A stretch of 64,000 nucleotides of DNA from Bryopsis sp. KO-2023. Taxonomy: Eukaryota; Chlorophyta; Ulvophyceae; Bryopsidales; Bryopsidaceae. The notes beneath the pieces were generated by a model. It searched no databases and had not been told where the DNA came from. It saw only the letters and a list, made by a program, of their open reading frames with translations. Location: positions 3,063,001 through 3,127,000 of the forward strand of contig BSYQ01000006.1 in the NCBI GenBank assembly GCA_030272585.1. Reading direction: 5' to 3'. This document shows, one piece after another, positions 38,201 to 50,000 of this stretch (positions within the stretch are counted from its first letter, which is position 1; each line of letters starts with the position of its first letter). The position numbers and the translations under genes were made by a program.

Positions 38201-41200
38201 TCGAAAGCGGCCGGGAGCTACACGATTGGATAGAGAGAAGAAGCAAACAGGTACCAGGATTTCATTTTTGCTTCGAAGACCTACCGCTGAACCATCAATG
38301 AGCATTTTGCTGTCAATCAACCAAAAGTGTTACGAGACATGCCAGACCAGAGCCTGTAGCATCAGAGGAATTCAGAGAAAGCCCCTTAGCATTTTGCTGT
38401 CGAAGGTGCGATCGCAAGCGCAGCTGAGGGAGCTGTTGGGCATTGTGAAACCCAGAAAAAGTGTTGCTGGAGAAGCCATCGAAATAGCCTTCGATCGCTT
38501 GCAGCGTTTTAGTGAAGATAACGCGTCTGTGGATGGCATCATCCAAGCTGTCACAGGTGCACGATTTCCAACCCTTGGAAAATCTGCAAGCTTTGTTTTT
38601 CGATGGTCTTTAACCTGGAGGAGTGACACGTATCTCCAAAAGTTGCTTTCCTGCTTTTCCAACACGCGCGCGTTTCAACGAACTTATTATTGAAACGCTT
38701 TGCGCTTTTTTTTGATGCGAAGCTATCGCGGCCATCACTTCAAGAGGGGGTGCACAATGCACGATTCCTTTTCGAGAACGAATTTCTCTGCTGGTGCACA
38801 CATTTACCACACTCACAAAAAACCATTGCGCACCGGGTTTTGATGCTGACATCGAGGCTCCTCTCGGAAAATTGCCTTCGACACCAAGACGTCAATCGTC
38901 AGAAGACGCTTTCCTTGCGGAAAACCCAGGGGCGGCGACCGCAAAAACGACAGTAGATCTGGTGCAGAAGAATTTGGACTGTTGTGCATCAACGTGCCTG
39001 GACGCTCTCACGCAGCAACTGGCTAGCAACCCGCACTCCATCGAAGAGTTACCAGGGCTTGTCGAGGTGCTGATGGAGACCATGGCGGCCGCAAGCCAAC
39101 TCAGTTCAACGCTTCAGGACAAACTTCTGCAGGTAACGATTTTGTCATCAACTTCGTTTCTTCGTTTGAAACGAGGTATTCAGCAGCTCGTCTGATCGTT
39201 TAATGGACAACTGCACCCCCTGGCAGCGCCAAGCAAGGTGACAGCACAACAGCATGGAAGAATGGATGCTGGTTGCTCCCCCATCACAACAAATTTAACC
39301 ACAGCGATTGAGCGCAGTGTGCTTCGTTCTGTCCAGTGCGTGCAATCTTGCACCCAGTCCCGCACCCACATTATGCACCTCTTGAAGTCGCAGGAATCCT
39401 ACCTGTTGAGCAGCGAGCCAAGCGACCCACATACGCGACGCGCGACCACCATACTGCTGAGGCTTCTGGAGCTCGCTTGTCACGACTACGCCATGGTCAA
39501 AGACGAATTCGTCCGAAAGCTCGTCGCTCGTCGACAAGAGAACGAAGAATCAGGTGCCTGGTGATGCACAATATTGACGACATGCGCAACAGAAGATTTT
39601 TGGGTTATCTTTGAGGAATCTCTCGCTTTGTTTTTGGCTTCTTTGTCGATCGCAGGTTTATACGCGAGTGCTCCACAGAAAGACCACCTGAAGAATGACT
39701 TCAACTATCTGCAATCTGAGGAAGAGCACAGGAAGGATGAACTGGCTTCCGAAGCTTACATCAACAAGTTGATGGAGAAGTCTTGTCCAGCTTGTTATCT
39801 GGGTGTGGCGGCGCGGTTAGCTACGTCCAATGGCGCAAGCGCCCATACGCGGGTGAGAACCGCAACTTCTTCGTCATTCCACAGCACAGTCTCCATCAAG
39901 TACCGGGGTTATCGCTCTTTTAACCTTTTGCGGCAAGTGCCGGGGTTATCGCTCTTTAAACCTTTTGCGGCAAGTGCCGGGGTTATTGCTCTTTTAACCT
40001 TTTGCGTGTGCGTGTGTGTGCGTGAAGGTCCTAGCGTTGCGCATCGTGGGTCGTCTGATGATTTTATCGGACGCGGTTGCAGAAACGCACCAGCCCCTGG
40101 TCTCTGATATTTTGACGACCTCGTGTTATCACCCTGCGCTTCGAAAAGAGGCTTTGCTGATAGCGGAGCGTCTCTTGCAAAAAAACCCAAACCAGAATAC
40201 GCATCTGCAAAGCTGTTTGGCGAAGCTTTTGAGCACAGAGGAGGAGGAGGGGAGCGTTATGTACACACGCTCCGTGACTTGCTACGCTCGCCTTGTTATG
40301 ACGGACAAGCTGAAGTTCAATGGAATGTTGGGCGGACTCGCATCCGGCCTCGTCTCGAGGATTCCACAGGTGCCCGCTGAGCCGGAGAAACGGAGCTACT
40401 CCGTTTCTTTCTGGCGATTGTTTCGAAAGCCTGCAACATCCTTGTAGAAACCCCGCTCCGTTGTGCTATGTCGATAGGTTTCCCTTGTCATGGACCACGT
40501 CTTGCGGAGCCTGCTCACCTCAATGCCAAAGCAAAGAACGCGACTCATATTGGATGTGTTCATCGAGAGCGCCGCCACAAAAAGAAGGGAAGTGGTCCAG
40601 AAGCTTACCAAGTGCATGGATCAGGATGATTTCAAAAAAGACACCCTCGTGTCAGGACTTCTTCGCGCTCTCACAAACGCCGAATCGACGGAGGCTCGAA
40701 GCTCGACGGCGTACTTTCTGAGTCTCATGATGGCCGGGAAGCAACATCTTGGAATCCTGAACGATCTACTGGTGGGTGCATCATGCTGGAAGCGGTTCTT
40801 GCTGTGCTCGATTCTGCGGAGAGGTCTGGATGGTAGTTTTTCTTTGTTCTTTGGCAGGGGAGGATCGATGTCGGGACCTTGGGCGATGAAGCGATCAGCT
40901 GGCTGAGAAAGTTCGTTTTCAGCCACAACGCCGCCCCCGACTCGAAAGAAAAGAACGGTGTGACGGACATACAAGGCCAAGTCTTGGCATCTCTTGGGGG
41001 TCTTGAGCGGGAGCTGTGCACCGTGAGTTCACACCAGGTTGGATTGCTGGCGTTTTTTCTCACTCCATTTATAGTAATGTTTCGACAAGATTTTCGACGA
41101 CCCCCATGTTTCTAGGCGAAGAAACGGAAAGTTTGCAACGCAGCAAGCACCGAGAAGAAGGAGAGCTGTGGCGTTGCAACGGATGTCGAGGAGTATCAGA

Positions 41201-41271
41201 AGGCAGTGAGAAATTTTCGGAAGCCAGCCAAGAGAAAGGCCAAGTTAAGGGACATCCTGGGGGACTTGTGA
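35237..41271 (+). CDS. Condensin I subunit CAP-D2 (HEAT-repeat protein)
   Basis: About 17 exons, roughly 1,260 residues, all HEAT-type helical repeats. Exons traced: to 35680; 35795-35980; 36298-36400; 36487-36558; 36711-37030; 37262-37400; 37603-37681; 37762-37987; 38068-38250; 38406-38556; 38723-39132; 39238-39553; 39655-39852; 40028-40369; 40478-40771; 40859-41022; 41116-41271 (TGA). Segments collinear with CAP-D2: CDGMSHERPNVRKSIL (compare DHLDGENYMMRNAVL), EVRETLSALWLALIKRFLDKSKMVN (compare VRSRVLQ...LADKS-LV-KNA), and VLALRIVGRLMILSDAV with RKEALLIAERLL near the C-terminus (compare the LALGKFM...VRKTA..VLTHL region), then a basic tail. Role: mitotic chromosome compaction in condensin. 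The true start may lie further upstream because the N-terminus is weakly conserved and slightly short. Identity is inferred from remembered orthologues. Confidence 0.82.
37988..38067 (+). other. Probable GC-AG intron in CAP-D2
   Basis: The exon ends ...ACG AAA AAG and the intron begins GCAAGT and ends TTTCTAG before GCG GTG GAT CAA. The join is phase 0 and gives ETKK-AVDQLLKVAARIP. No GT donor nearby gives an open in-phase join. Confidence 0.65.
39903..40006 (+). repeat. 37-bp tandem repeat in a CAP-D2 intron (about 2.8 copies)
   Basis: The phrase CCGGGGTTATCGCTCTTTTA recurs at 39903, 39940 and 39977 with only small changes, followed each time by ACCTTTTGCGGCAAGTG or a shortened form. It sits in the intron between exons ending 39852 and starting 40028. 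Confidence 0.9.
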
Positions 41272-42603
41272 TTAACACTCGACGCACAAGGTTAGTAAGA
41301 CGGGGAACGAAAGAAATGCACTTTTTGCTTCACTTTTTGTTGGAATTTCAACATTAAAATACACATGGTCACATATGATTTTTTACTGATCATTGTAATA
41401 GGAGAATTGTCTCTCCTACACAATGTAATTGATGTTTGTTTGTTTGTTTGTTTGTTTCGCTCCTTCGGCTGCGGAGACTACGATTTTTCTCACAAAGAAC
41501 TTTCTTTATTCAATTAAAAGAATCAAGGAAGAAAGCTTCAAGGTGAGCTTCCTTTTCATTTTCGGGGGCTGAGTTTGACACCACTTCGTCAAATGGGGAT
41601 GGTTTTTGGGACGGAAACGTGCAGGTGAATAACAAAGGAAATTATTAGTATGTACTAGCATATATGTACATATTTATGTAGCATTAATATTGTTAGTATG
41701 TACTGGAAATTGATTGCCGAAAAGTAGATGCAACTTTCAGTGAAATCATTGCATACTCAAAGGGTAGTGGAGAAACATTGTCAAGAGGAGATTGATGAAG
41801 AATGTGGGGGGAAGTGGATGCAGTTGTAACTGGCTCAAGTTGTAACAGGCTTCTATGCATGTAATATGCTTGTGTGTGCGTGAAAATCCAAGAGAACAGC
41901 GGGATGCAGGTGGTAACTCTTACAGGAAAAAGAATGCACCCAATTCCATGGAGGTTGTACGTTTACGCCTGACTTGAAAATGCTGCACTGGCTCCGGGTG
42001 GGTAGCTGGTAGTTACAGTTTCATACTTACAGTTTCATCCATTCATCATCCTTCCATTCCATATTCGTTTCATTTTGGACTGACCCCAACTGCCAAACTC
42101 GGCGCAAGAAACATCTGGATGGATGAGGTCACAATTGTATAGCGGCGACCCCGATCTACTTTGCCCGATTCTCTATCGCCGCCACAGACCTTTGGCCCCC
42201 TCGCTGGGTTCCGACTGGCACAAAGATGTGGTGTGAGATCGGGGCACAGGAGTCGACGGATGTATCGAAACTGACACAGAGAGAGGGGCTGGGACGATCC
42301 TCTTTTGCGGATCGGATCCTTGAGGTTTCGGTGGTGCCAGCTTGTTTGGATCGAAGGTTGGCTGGACGACATTGGCGAAAACTGTGGTTGTGTGGTGGTG
42401 TGGTTGGGCACCTTAAATGATGACAATGTCCTCTTTTTCACAGGCCATCAGACGTGTAGATGATTCTGTTCACCTCGCGCAAAAATGCTGGAGCGTGTCC
42501 TTATCGTTCCACGCCCATGGAGTACAAATTCAGCAAGAAAGGAGGAGACACCATCCACAGCCCCCACTGACGCCAATGCCTGCTGAAAACGTCGCAAACG
42601 CAG
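41272..42603. other. Intergenic spacer
   Basis: Contains the second hairpin/(GTTT)n repeat (41394-41457) and an AT-rich stretch with repeated GTATGTACT phrases near 41650-41705. A frame at about 42444-42620 opens behind a T-rich AG and could be 5' coding sequence of the next gene, but it ends in a stop in every frame that I can join. Confidence 0.4.
41394..41457 (+). repeat. Hairpin plus (GTTT)n repeat, copy 2
   Basis: TGTAATAGGAGAATTG followed by TCTCCTACACAATGTAATTG and five GTTT-type units. It matches the copy at 35052-35104 over its whole length, and the two copies flank the CAP-D2 gene. Confidence 0.75.
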
Positions 42604-45600
42604 AGCTTCGCAGCATTTGACGTACCCTATATCTTGCACGTGGAAGAAAAAGCCACGGAACATAGTCGGGTAACGTTGCGGGTGGCGGCACAGAAACCCT
42701 TGCAGCATTTGTGGACCTGTTTTGTTTTTAAAAAAGTTTCCAAGGGATGGTGTCTCGAGATCGTGATCACGAAAGATATTTGGGCCTTTGGGTAATTTCG
42801 CACGTCATAGTTTCATATCGTCCTTTCCCTTATTTCCACAGATCAGCATTTTTGGTATGGTGGTGCCTTTCCAAGCATGTTCCTCCCAGGGGGGTAGGAT
42901 TTCCCAGGAGCAAGCAGCATATCGAAGCCAGATCACGACTGCCGAGCAATTGTTCAGGTAATTAGGTTGGATTGAAATCCTGTGTTTTAACATTGGACCA
43001 ATGCTTTTTTGCAGCCATACGCACGAAAAGACACTCCAATCATCATTGGTCGTGCAGCCCCCGGAGATTGCAATTAGATTATACAATATCGATCATTATA
43101 AATTATGATTATAAATTATTGACAGCTAGATTATTGTACATGTCGGTGGCGATATTTATGTTGCTGCCCTGTGTCCTCGCGGATGTTTTTTTTTTTGTGC
43201 CACCTCAAAAATGAACTGGATGTCTGCAGACTTCAGCGATCGCCAGAGTATCGAGCATGGCTGAGAAAAAAGAAGGGCTGGAAGCAAAGCGCCGTGTTGA
43301 TGTTTGGGACGATTCTGGTAATAATTTTTGCCACAGCTTGCATTTGCCATGGTTTGATCAAGACAGACATTCCGCACAAGGTGGGGGAAAAGCTTGTTCA
43401 CTTGATGCCATGTTCCCATAACAACTTTCCTGTAGTCGGTGACGTTTGTAAAAAACGACTTCAATAAAAAAAAAGAAAAAAAAACTTTCTTATCCATGTC
43501 CCCATTTTCTGCTGAGTGTTTCGAGATGAGGTCTTGCCGATGGGTACTTTCCTTACATATAAACTTCCACCTGAGTTTTTTTTGCATTGAGATTGGAAAT
43601 GTGTCACCAGGCCTCCATGGAAAACACAAGCTGGGGTGCCGACGAGGTTGACCATGGCTTTCTTGCGGTGGGTAGTCCGGAAGCTTCTCATGAGGTGAAG
43701 TTCGTGGAACAAGAGGATGGCGCGCTGAAAGATGAGCAAAAGACCATAGATTGCGAAAGTCTGAAAGAAGGAGTTATCGAGCTGTCAGAAGACAGGCTAC
43801 TGGAGATCATAGAATTGCCGCCAATCGAAGTGAGTGGATATGATACTTACGTATTTTGAATGCTTAATGTAACCATACATGCATATATGCATAATTATGT
43901 GAGCAAGGCCACCTGCCGTTTCAACCCCCCCCCCCCCCCTTACCTTTATTTTTGTCAAATAGATGTTTCGATTTCACTTTGGCCACATTTGAGTACATTC
44001 AACTATCTGAAATTTTGGAAAAAGAGCAGTTTATTTTTCTCTCTCTGTTTCCTGAAGTTCTCCTCCCTTTTTTTCCTTTTCTTTTTTTCTTTTTTTTTAA
44101 TCAACACGGCTTTATTCATTTACATGTTAACTCAATTATTTTTGATGATGTAGGACCTGGCGGCAGCGATATCATCCAGTGGCAATACTAGCATGAATGT
44201 CTGCTGGCTGGAAGAAGGACCACTCTTTATTCATGTGAGTACCCCCCCCCCCCTCCCTTACTCCCCCGTCCAAACTGCGTATTGCCACACGTTTGCCACA
44301 AAATCCTTGATCCTGAAACATCGATTTGTTCGCTTTGTGTTTTCTGTAGCATTTTCTTTTCTTCATTTTTTTTTCTTTTAAGAAAATTTCATCAAGGGAG
44401 AGCGCCATGTACCCCGTCGCAAGTCAGTGATATGATTTTTTGATGGATTTTTTATATTCATTATGGCATATTTGCCTTGTGTTCTATGTTTTGACAGATC
44501 TGTGAATGTGTTGCTATGCACAGAAGTCCTCAACACAAGATCGCCAATGGATGAGCATCGTGTTTGGGATCTCATTGCTGATCCTGTTGGGGGCGGCAAT
44601 CCATAAAGTGTTTTTTGCGTCGAATGCCAATGTCAGTTTTCGTGATTCGAGGGGACTAGCTGCTAGGAAGCGCCAGGTAAATGCGGAAAGCCAAAAAAAA
44701 ATTAGAAAGAACAGGCAAAAAAAAAAGAAGAAATAGCCAACAAAACAAAAACAAAACTGGACTGTCTGATCCCAGGAGAAAATAGCCCCTTGATTGCTTT
44801 CTATAGGGTGCGGAAAAGATGTCTGTCCGAGCAGCAAGCACTCTTCTTCTGCCATAATTTGGTTGGTATTATTGAGACGTGATTCAGGGAAAAGAAGTGG
44901 TGGTGAGCAATGCATGTGTGAAATCCTTCTTGCACCAGTTTCAGGCTCCGTCTCTCCATCCACACCAGGCCGAACTCCACGGCAAGGAAAAAATTGAGGA
45001 AAGTCAGCCAGAGGAGGCCAAACTCCACAGCACAGAAATAGTGGAGGAAAGTCAGCCAGACGAGGCCGAACTCCACAGTACAGAGGTGGTGGAGGAAATT
45101 GCAGATGACGTAACACCCGAACTGAAAGTCGTCGAGTTTACAGCAGAGCTGGAACAGGATGAAAGCTTACCAAATGATGAGAAGGATCCATCGATGGAGG
45201 ACAAAGAGAGTGTCAAGGAGAATGCATCGCTGCGAGCAGAAGTCGTTGAGGGAGATGATCCACCTCTGGTCAAAAAAGATGCAGAGCCTGAAGACAACCA
45301 ATCGATCGAGGTCCGAGACATGCACAGAAGCAAGGAAAACAGGTGAGGAGACTCCATCGTACAAACGCAACTTTTCCATTCGACTTTGTGCCAAGCAGGG
45401 CTGCAAGCCCTCCCAATACAATTGACACGTGTGTTATATATTGTGTGTGTGTAGGGAAAGCGTGTTCGATGTCAAACTTAAAGAGGTGCAAAAGCAATGC
45501 GATATTTTGCAGAAAGGGACATTGAGGTTGCTAACTGCACAGGTGAAAGCATAGTTACAAAAATTGATCTGCGTTGGTTTGTCCGCTTGATGTTCGAGAA

Positions 45601-46049
45601 TGACGATGCAGGAAGTTGGTGTGTCTGGAGGATCCATGTCAGTTTTCTACTGTACGTTTGCTAGCCAGCCATCGTTGGGGTTCTGTTATGTGAAGTTTTT
45701 GACAATTAACCAAAAAAAACGAAGGGGCACCAGACATGTTTAATGCATGGCTTTCCTTGTTGTTGCACTGTCAGTCATACAGTACTTGAACGGAACGGAA
45801 CGCACACGTGTGTGAGTCTGTGTGTGTGTTTGTGAGGGATTTTGTTTTTTTCAATGGAAGCAGGTGGAGAACGAGCGTTTGAAGTCAGACAAAAAGTCTC
45901 ATCAAATCGTGCGAATTCGGTGCAAGAACAAAGAGAAAAAAATGGCGTCGTTGAAGGCCCAACATGATAAAGCATTAATGAAACGATTAGCGATGGAAGG
46001 AGACTTGCAGGAGGCAAAGGAGAAAAAAACACAAGCTCAGTTTTCTTAA
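42604..46049 (+). CDS. Hypothetical membrane protein with acidic repeats and C-terminal coiled coil
   Basis: I do not recognise this family. Phase-consistent exons: 42604-42669; 42908-42957; 43015 onward; 43237 to 43317 or 43380; 43611-43829; 44154-44234; 44384 onward; the 44522 exon; 44947-45341; 45456 onward; 45864-46049 (TAA). An upstream segment (KKKGWKQSAVLMFGTILV...) may be a first membrane span if the later donor is used. A clear span is MSIVFGISLLILLGAAIHKV (44550-44610). An acidic region follows with about 2.75 copies of a 16-residue repeat (EAKLHSTEIVEESQPD type, about 44967-45100). The C-terminus (QKQCDILQKG..., then Lys/Glu-rich) should form a coiled coil. Every join from 43611 onward keeps phase. 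The 5' end is uncertain and the first exons might belong to another gene. Confidence 0.58.
44967..45100 (+). repeat. 48-bp coding tandem repeat
   Basis: About 2.75 in-frame copies of a 48-bp unit beginning GCC-GAA/AAA-CTC-CAC within the acidic region of the hypothetical membrane protein. Copies differ at scattered positions but keep frame, giving repeats such as EAKLHSTEIVEESQPD and EAELHSTEVVEE. Confidence 0.85.
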
Positions 46050-47083
46050 ACGAAAAAAAAAAATCCACCCAATTCTGTGGAGTGCCGGAATTTCCACATT
46101 AAATCACCACAAGGGGTTTCATTGCTTTATTATCTCATTTTTTTCTCTTCTCTTTTCTCGATTTCTTTTTTGTTTTTTGGATGTGTTTTTTGTGTTGAAG
46201 GAGGGTGGGACTGTATGGAAATACATATTAGAAAACGATGCTCGGTACATTTTCAAGGTCAACATAATGGATGGAGAGTTCTGCTTATTTTGGGATGAGT
46301 TGCACTTTCTATTTCATGTTGGGAGTTTTCCCTCTTGTTGTTTGAGCGCTACACGATCAGTTTTTCTTAGAGGGCCTGATCATCTTTTTTTTATCGAGTG
46401 CAAAACAAAACACGGGTTGGGAGCAATGAGGATTTGGAATTTCAAACACGGGGGGTTCAGGGGACAGGTCACATAGATTAGAATGAACAGACAATACAGG
46501 GAACTCGGCATATGATCAGTTGTTTGCTTGGGAATATCTTGGGGTAGTTCTTTTAGCCTGTTTTTAGTGTGGTGTGAATTTGTGCAGCAAAGTCCTGTCT
46601 ATTTTGCTGGAGTCTTTTTTCCTTTTTTTCAGTTTTTTTTCAGTTCTTTGATATTGATGAACGCTTTCGCTGTTTTGACATACACACAAGTCAAAACTTC
46701 CTACATCTCATAGTCCAGCATTTTTCAAAAAGCTCCCACACCCACACACGTTATTATACATCCCTCCCCAACCGAATAAACATTTCCTCATTCTTTGGCA
46801 CACACACACACGCCTCCGCTTCCCCCAGCGCAACTGCTCGTCAACTCCCCTCAGTACGACATTCATTAGGGTGTCGGGACGATCACATCCGTGCATTTGA
46901 CGCCCATCTACAACACTGTTCCAACAGCCCAACGCTCCCCAGTCTGTCGAGTTCATTGCTGGAAAAAAAAAGTGTGTGTTTAGTGCTGTATCGTTCGAGG
47001 AAAAAAAAGAGGTATCCAGAAAGTTAGTCCCGGGTAGATATCGGTTCCCGGCTGACGAATGCCTGGGGCGTTGTCAAGGTGTT
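46050..47083. other. Intergenic spacer
   Basis: About 1 kb of T-rich DNA then CA-rich DNA between two plus-strand genes. It presumably carries the promoter of the HECT ligase gene. I see no gene or clear motif. Confidence 0.5.
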
Positions 47084-50000
47084 ATGGAAAGGCGGCGATC
47101 CAAACGTCTCGAGAAATCTGAACCCAGTTCTGCACCAGAGTACCAACGAAGCACGAAGAGGCCCAGGCAAACGGGGGGCACACGCGGTGGGGGTTCGACA
47201 TCGACGACCCAGAGCACCGGTCGAACGCGTTTCGCGTCCAGAGGGCGGGGTAGGCATCACCAGCAATCTTCTGGAAAGGAGGAGCAGCAGGGGGTCGAGA
47301 CTGGTCAGGTTGGTCAGACCAGGGATACCGTGAGCGTGAGGGGGGGAAGAAGTTACGCCAGACGAGCCAAGGGGGAATCCAACTTACGTCCCGCAGACGC
47401 GACCATGGAGCGTCAGAACAAGCAACAGCAGCAGCATCAGCAGGGGGATGGGGACAAGAACGAGCAACCTGCCGAAGCTTCCGGGTCGGGTGCTCCCGAG
47501 GTGTGGCCTGGGAAAAAACCTGGATGAGTTTTTGTCTTTCGATAAGAGCTGTTTTGTTTGGTAGCCGTGGGGATTTCGCTGAGGAGGGAAAAAAAAGGAA
47601 TTGTTTTTTTCGTACAAATGCTTGTTTTTTTGTCGCACTGGTTGGTGTTTCGTTTTCTCGACTGTTCTTCTTAGCTTCCCAGAGGTCCTATAGCTGAGTT
47701 GCAATCCTGTAGACATTGAAACTTGGGTGGCTTCCCAACTTTTCAGCTGGTTTTGAGGGGACACACACACATACCACTGGTGTGTCGGTGCAAATGCTCA
47801 ATATGTTCGTACATATTATATATGTTTGTATATATTGTAAACCAGCTGAAAATATATAATATATGGTTATGCTAGTTGGCAGCTTCTGCTTCACTCGTTG
47901 CTTGCTTTGTTTTGTTCGCAGGCCGATCGGGGGGAAATGCGTAGGATGGCAGAAAACAGGTGCATGCAAGCTCAAAGTGCTTTTCGCACACTTTGAAAGC
48001 ATTGAAATTGGGCGTGTTCATATTTGGATGCTTTTGTTTTATTTATTTTTGTTTTTTTTTAATACATGTTGCGAGCACCACAGAGTTCGACAGGCACTCA
48101 ATTTCTTGTTTGTTGTTCTTTCATTTATCGCCATGGAAGACTGGATTGAAATTATTTTATTTTATTTTGTGGGGTTATTACATGTACTTTTCCCTTTTTT
48201 TATCGCTGTCGGTTGGAAGTGCTGTTTCGGAATTTTGTCTCGAAGAAGGAAAAAGAAGAAAGGTTGATGTTTTGGTGGAGAAAAATAACTATCTTGGTTA
48301 TTTAAAAGAAAAACAACATTGGATAAAAAATAAAATAAAAAAAATGTGTTTGATTGGTTTTCCTTTTGGTTCTGATGCAGCAGCTTGCACGGAATTTTGA
48401 AGTCATTCAGTCGTATTGATGATTTGCTGGGCTCTGGACAGCACAGTGGAAAGAAAATGAGGGTAAGAAAAAAACACCTCCCCTTTTAACACATATGTTT
48501 TGTGTAACACTTTTTTTTATGATATTTTGTTTTGGTTTTTTATTGCTCTTCTAAGCATGTGGCTTTCTTTCCCAATCAGATTCGCCTTACTTGAAAAGCA
48601 GTTTTTGTTTTTTTTGTTTTTGCCAACAGGATATCATTGAAGCTCTGAATTGCCAAGATATGGATCGCATGCGAACTGCGACAGACGAATTGAACAACCT
48701 TTTGAATAACACTGCTGAAGATGCCTACAGTTCCTTTCCAATAGAACAAATCATTCCAGCCCTGGTGAGTTTTGTGTTCTTTTCTGAAGGTTTAAAAAAG
48801 AGAGAATCTTTTTTTTTTTTTGGAAATAAGAAATACGATCATTTTTTGCAGATATTAGGAGGGAACAAGGGGGGGTGCGGATTTGATTTCGAAATATAAG
48901 GTTTTGGAAAATGCTGCTGTAGTGCCCATCTTGATTTGTACAGGGTTCCCCTGATTTTCCCCACCCCCCCTCTCGTTAAATGTCTTTCAAAAAATGAACC
49001 ACTGTTTGTTATGGCTGGGTTGATATTGGAGCAGTGCCTCGAATCAGCAAATGATGTCGTATTGTATCTTTGCATTTTAACCACCACAGGTGAATTGCAT
49101 GTCGATCGAAGTGGATCCAGAAACGAACGTGAAAGCGATTCGGTGCTTGGGGACGTTCGCACGCAGCTTGCCTTCCTCTTGTGCATCCATGGTCAGACAT
49201 GGGGCTTTACCAGCACTCTGCTCCAGACTCATGTCGGGCTTCGAAATCATTGATGTCGCCGAAGAGGCAATCAGGGTACAAGCTTCAAACAACCAATACT
49301 CACCACTCTAAGAAAAATCTCTGTGGCTGATTAGTCATGTTCATAAAATAGAGAGGAATATATATATTTTTGTGTGTATGTGTGTGTGTCTGCATTTGGA
49401 TGGGTATTTTTATTTTATTTTTCCGGAAGCACGATCCCTTAACAAGAAAAGTTGAGAAGTGGGAGAGGCTGTTTTTTTTTTTTTTTTGAAGTATGCATGT
49501 GCATTTTGTTGGTGTTGGTAATTCTGTTTGTTTCTTTTTACTGTTGTAAGAATTTTTTTTTTCGTGGCAACTGAATTGCTTGCATTTTCTCCAGGCTTTC
49601 AAGTACATATCGCAAGAAAACCCAGAGGCTTGCCTAGATGCGGACGGAATGTGTGCGGTACGTGATGTTTGGAAAAATATTGAGAAGAAATATACAGATT
49701 CCAGCAAGCATGAAAAATTATGATGTGTTTCACAAACTCTTTTTTTATGTAGTTTTTCCCAAGGAACGAGGGGCAGTATCATTCTCTTGTAGTTGTTTTT
49801 TGATTGATCTGTTGCTCTTTGTGAAAAGAATATTAAAAAATATATATCCTACTTTATCACTGGTGATTTCTTTTTTTTGAGGCCATCATATATAATATTT
49901 TTTTTATATATAATTATTCCTTCACGCCCCATAGAAACTGTAGATTCCCTTTTGGAGAAAAAAGGGGGTATGTTTTTTTTTGTTTTTTTTTCTGAGAGAA

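Noticed and set aside
39903-40006. CRISPR-like array
   Set aside because: Units abut without unique spacers, and the host is a eukaryote.
35237-41271. FANCI, FANCD2 or another HEAT protein instead of CAP-D2
   Set aside because: The order of segments around VRKSIL, FLDKSKMVN and the C-terminal RKEALLIAERLL region fits CAP-D2 better; no FANCI/FANCD2 landmarks were seen.
42522-42669. Read-through of an in-frame TGA (selenocysteine) joining MEYKFSKKGGD to the VPYILHVEEK segment
   Set aside because: No SECIS-like structure was seen, and an AG acceptor at 42602-42603 explains the downstream exon without read-through.
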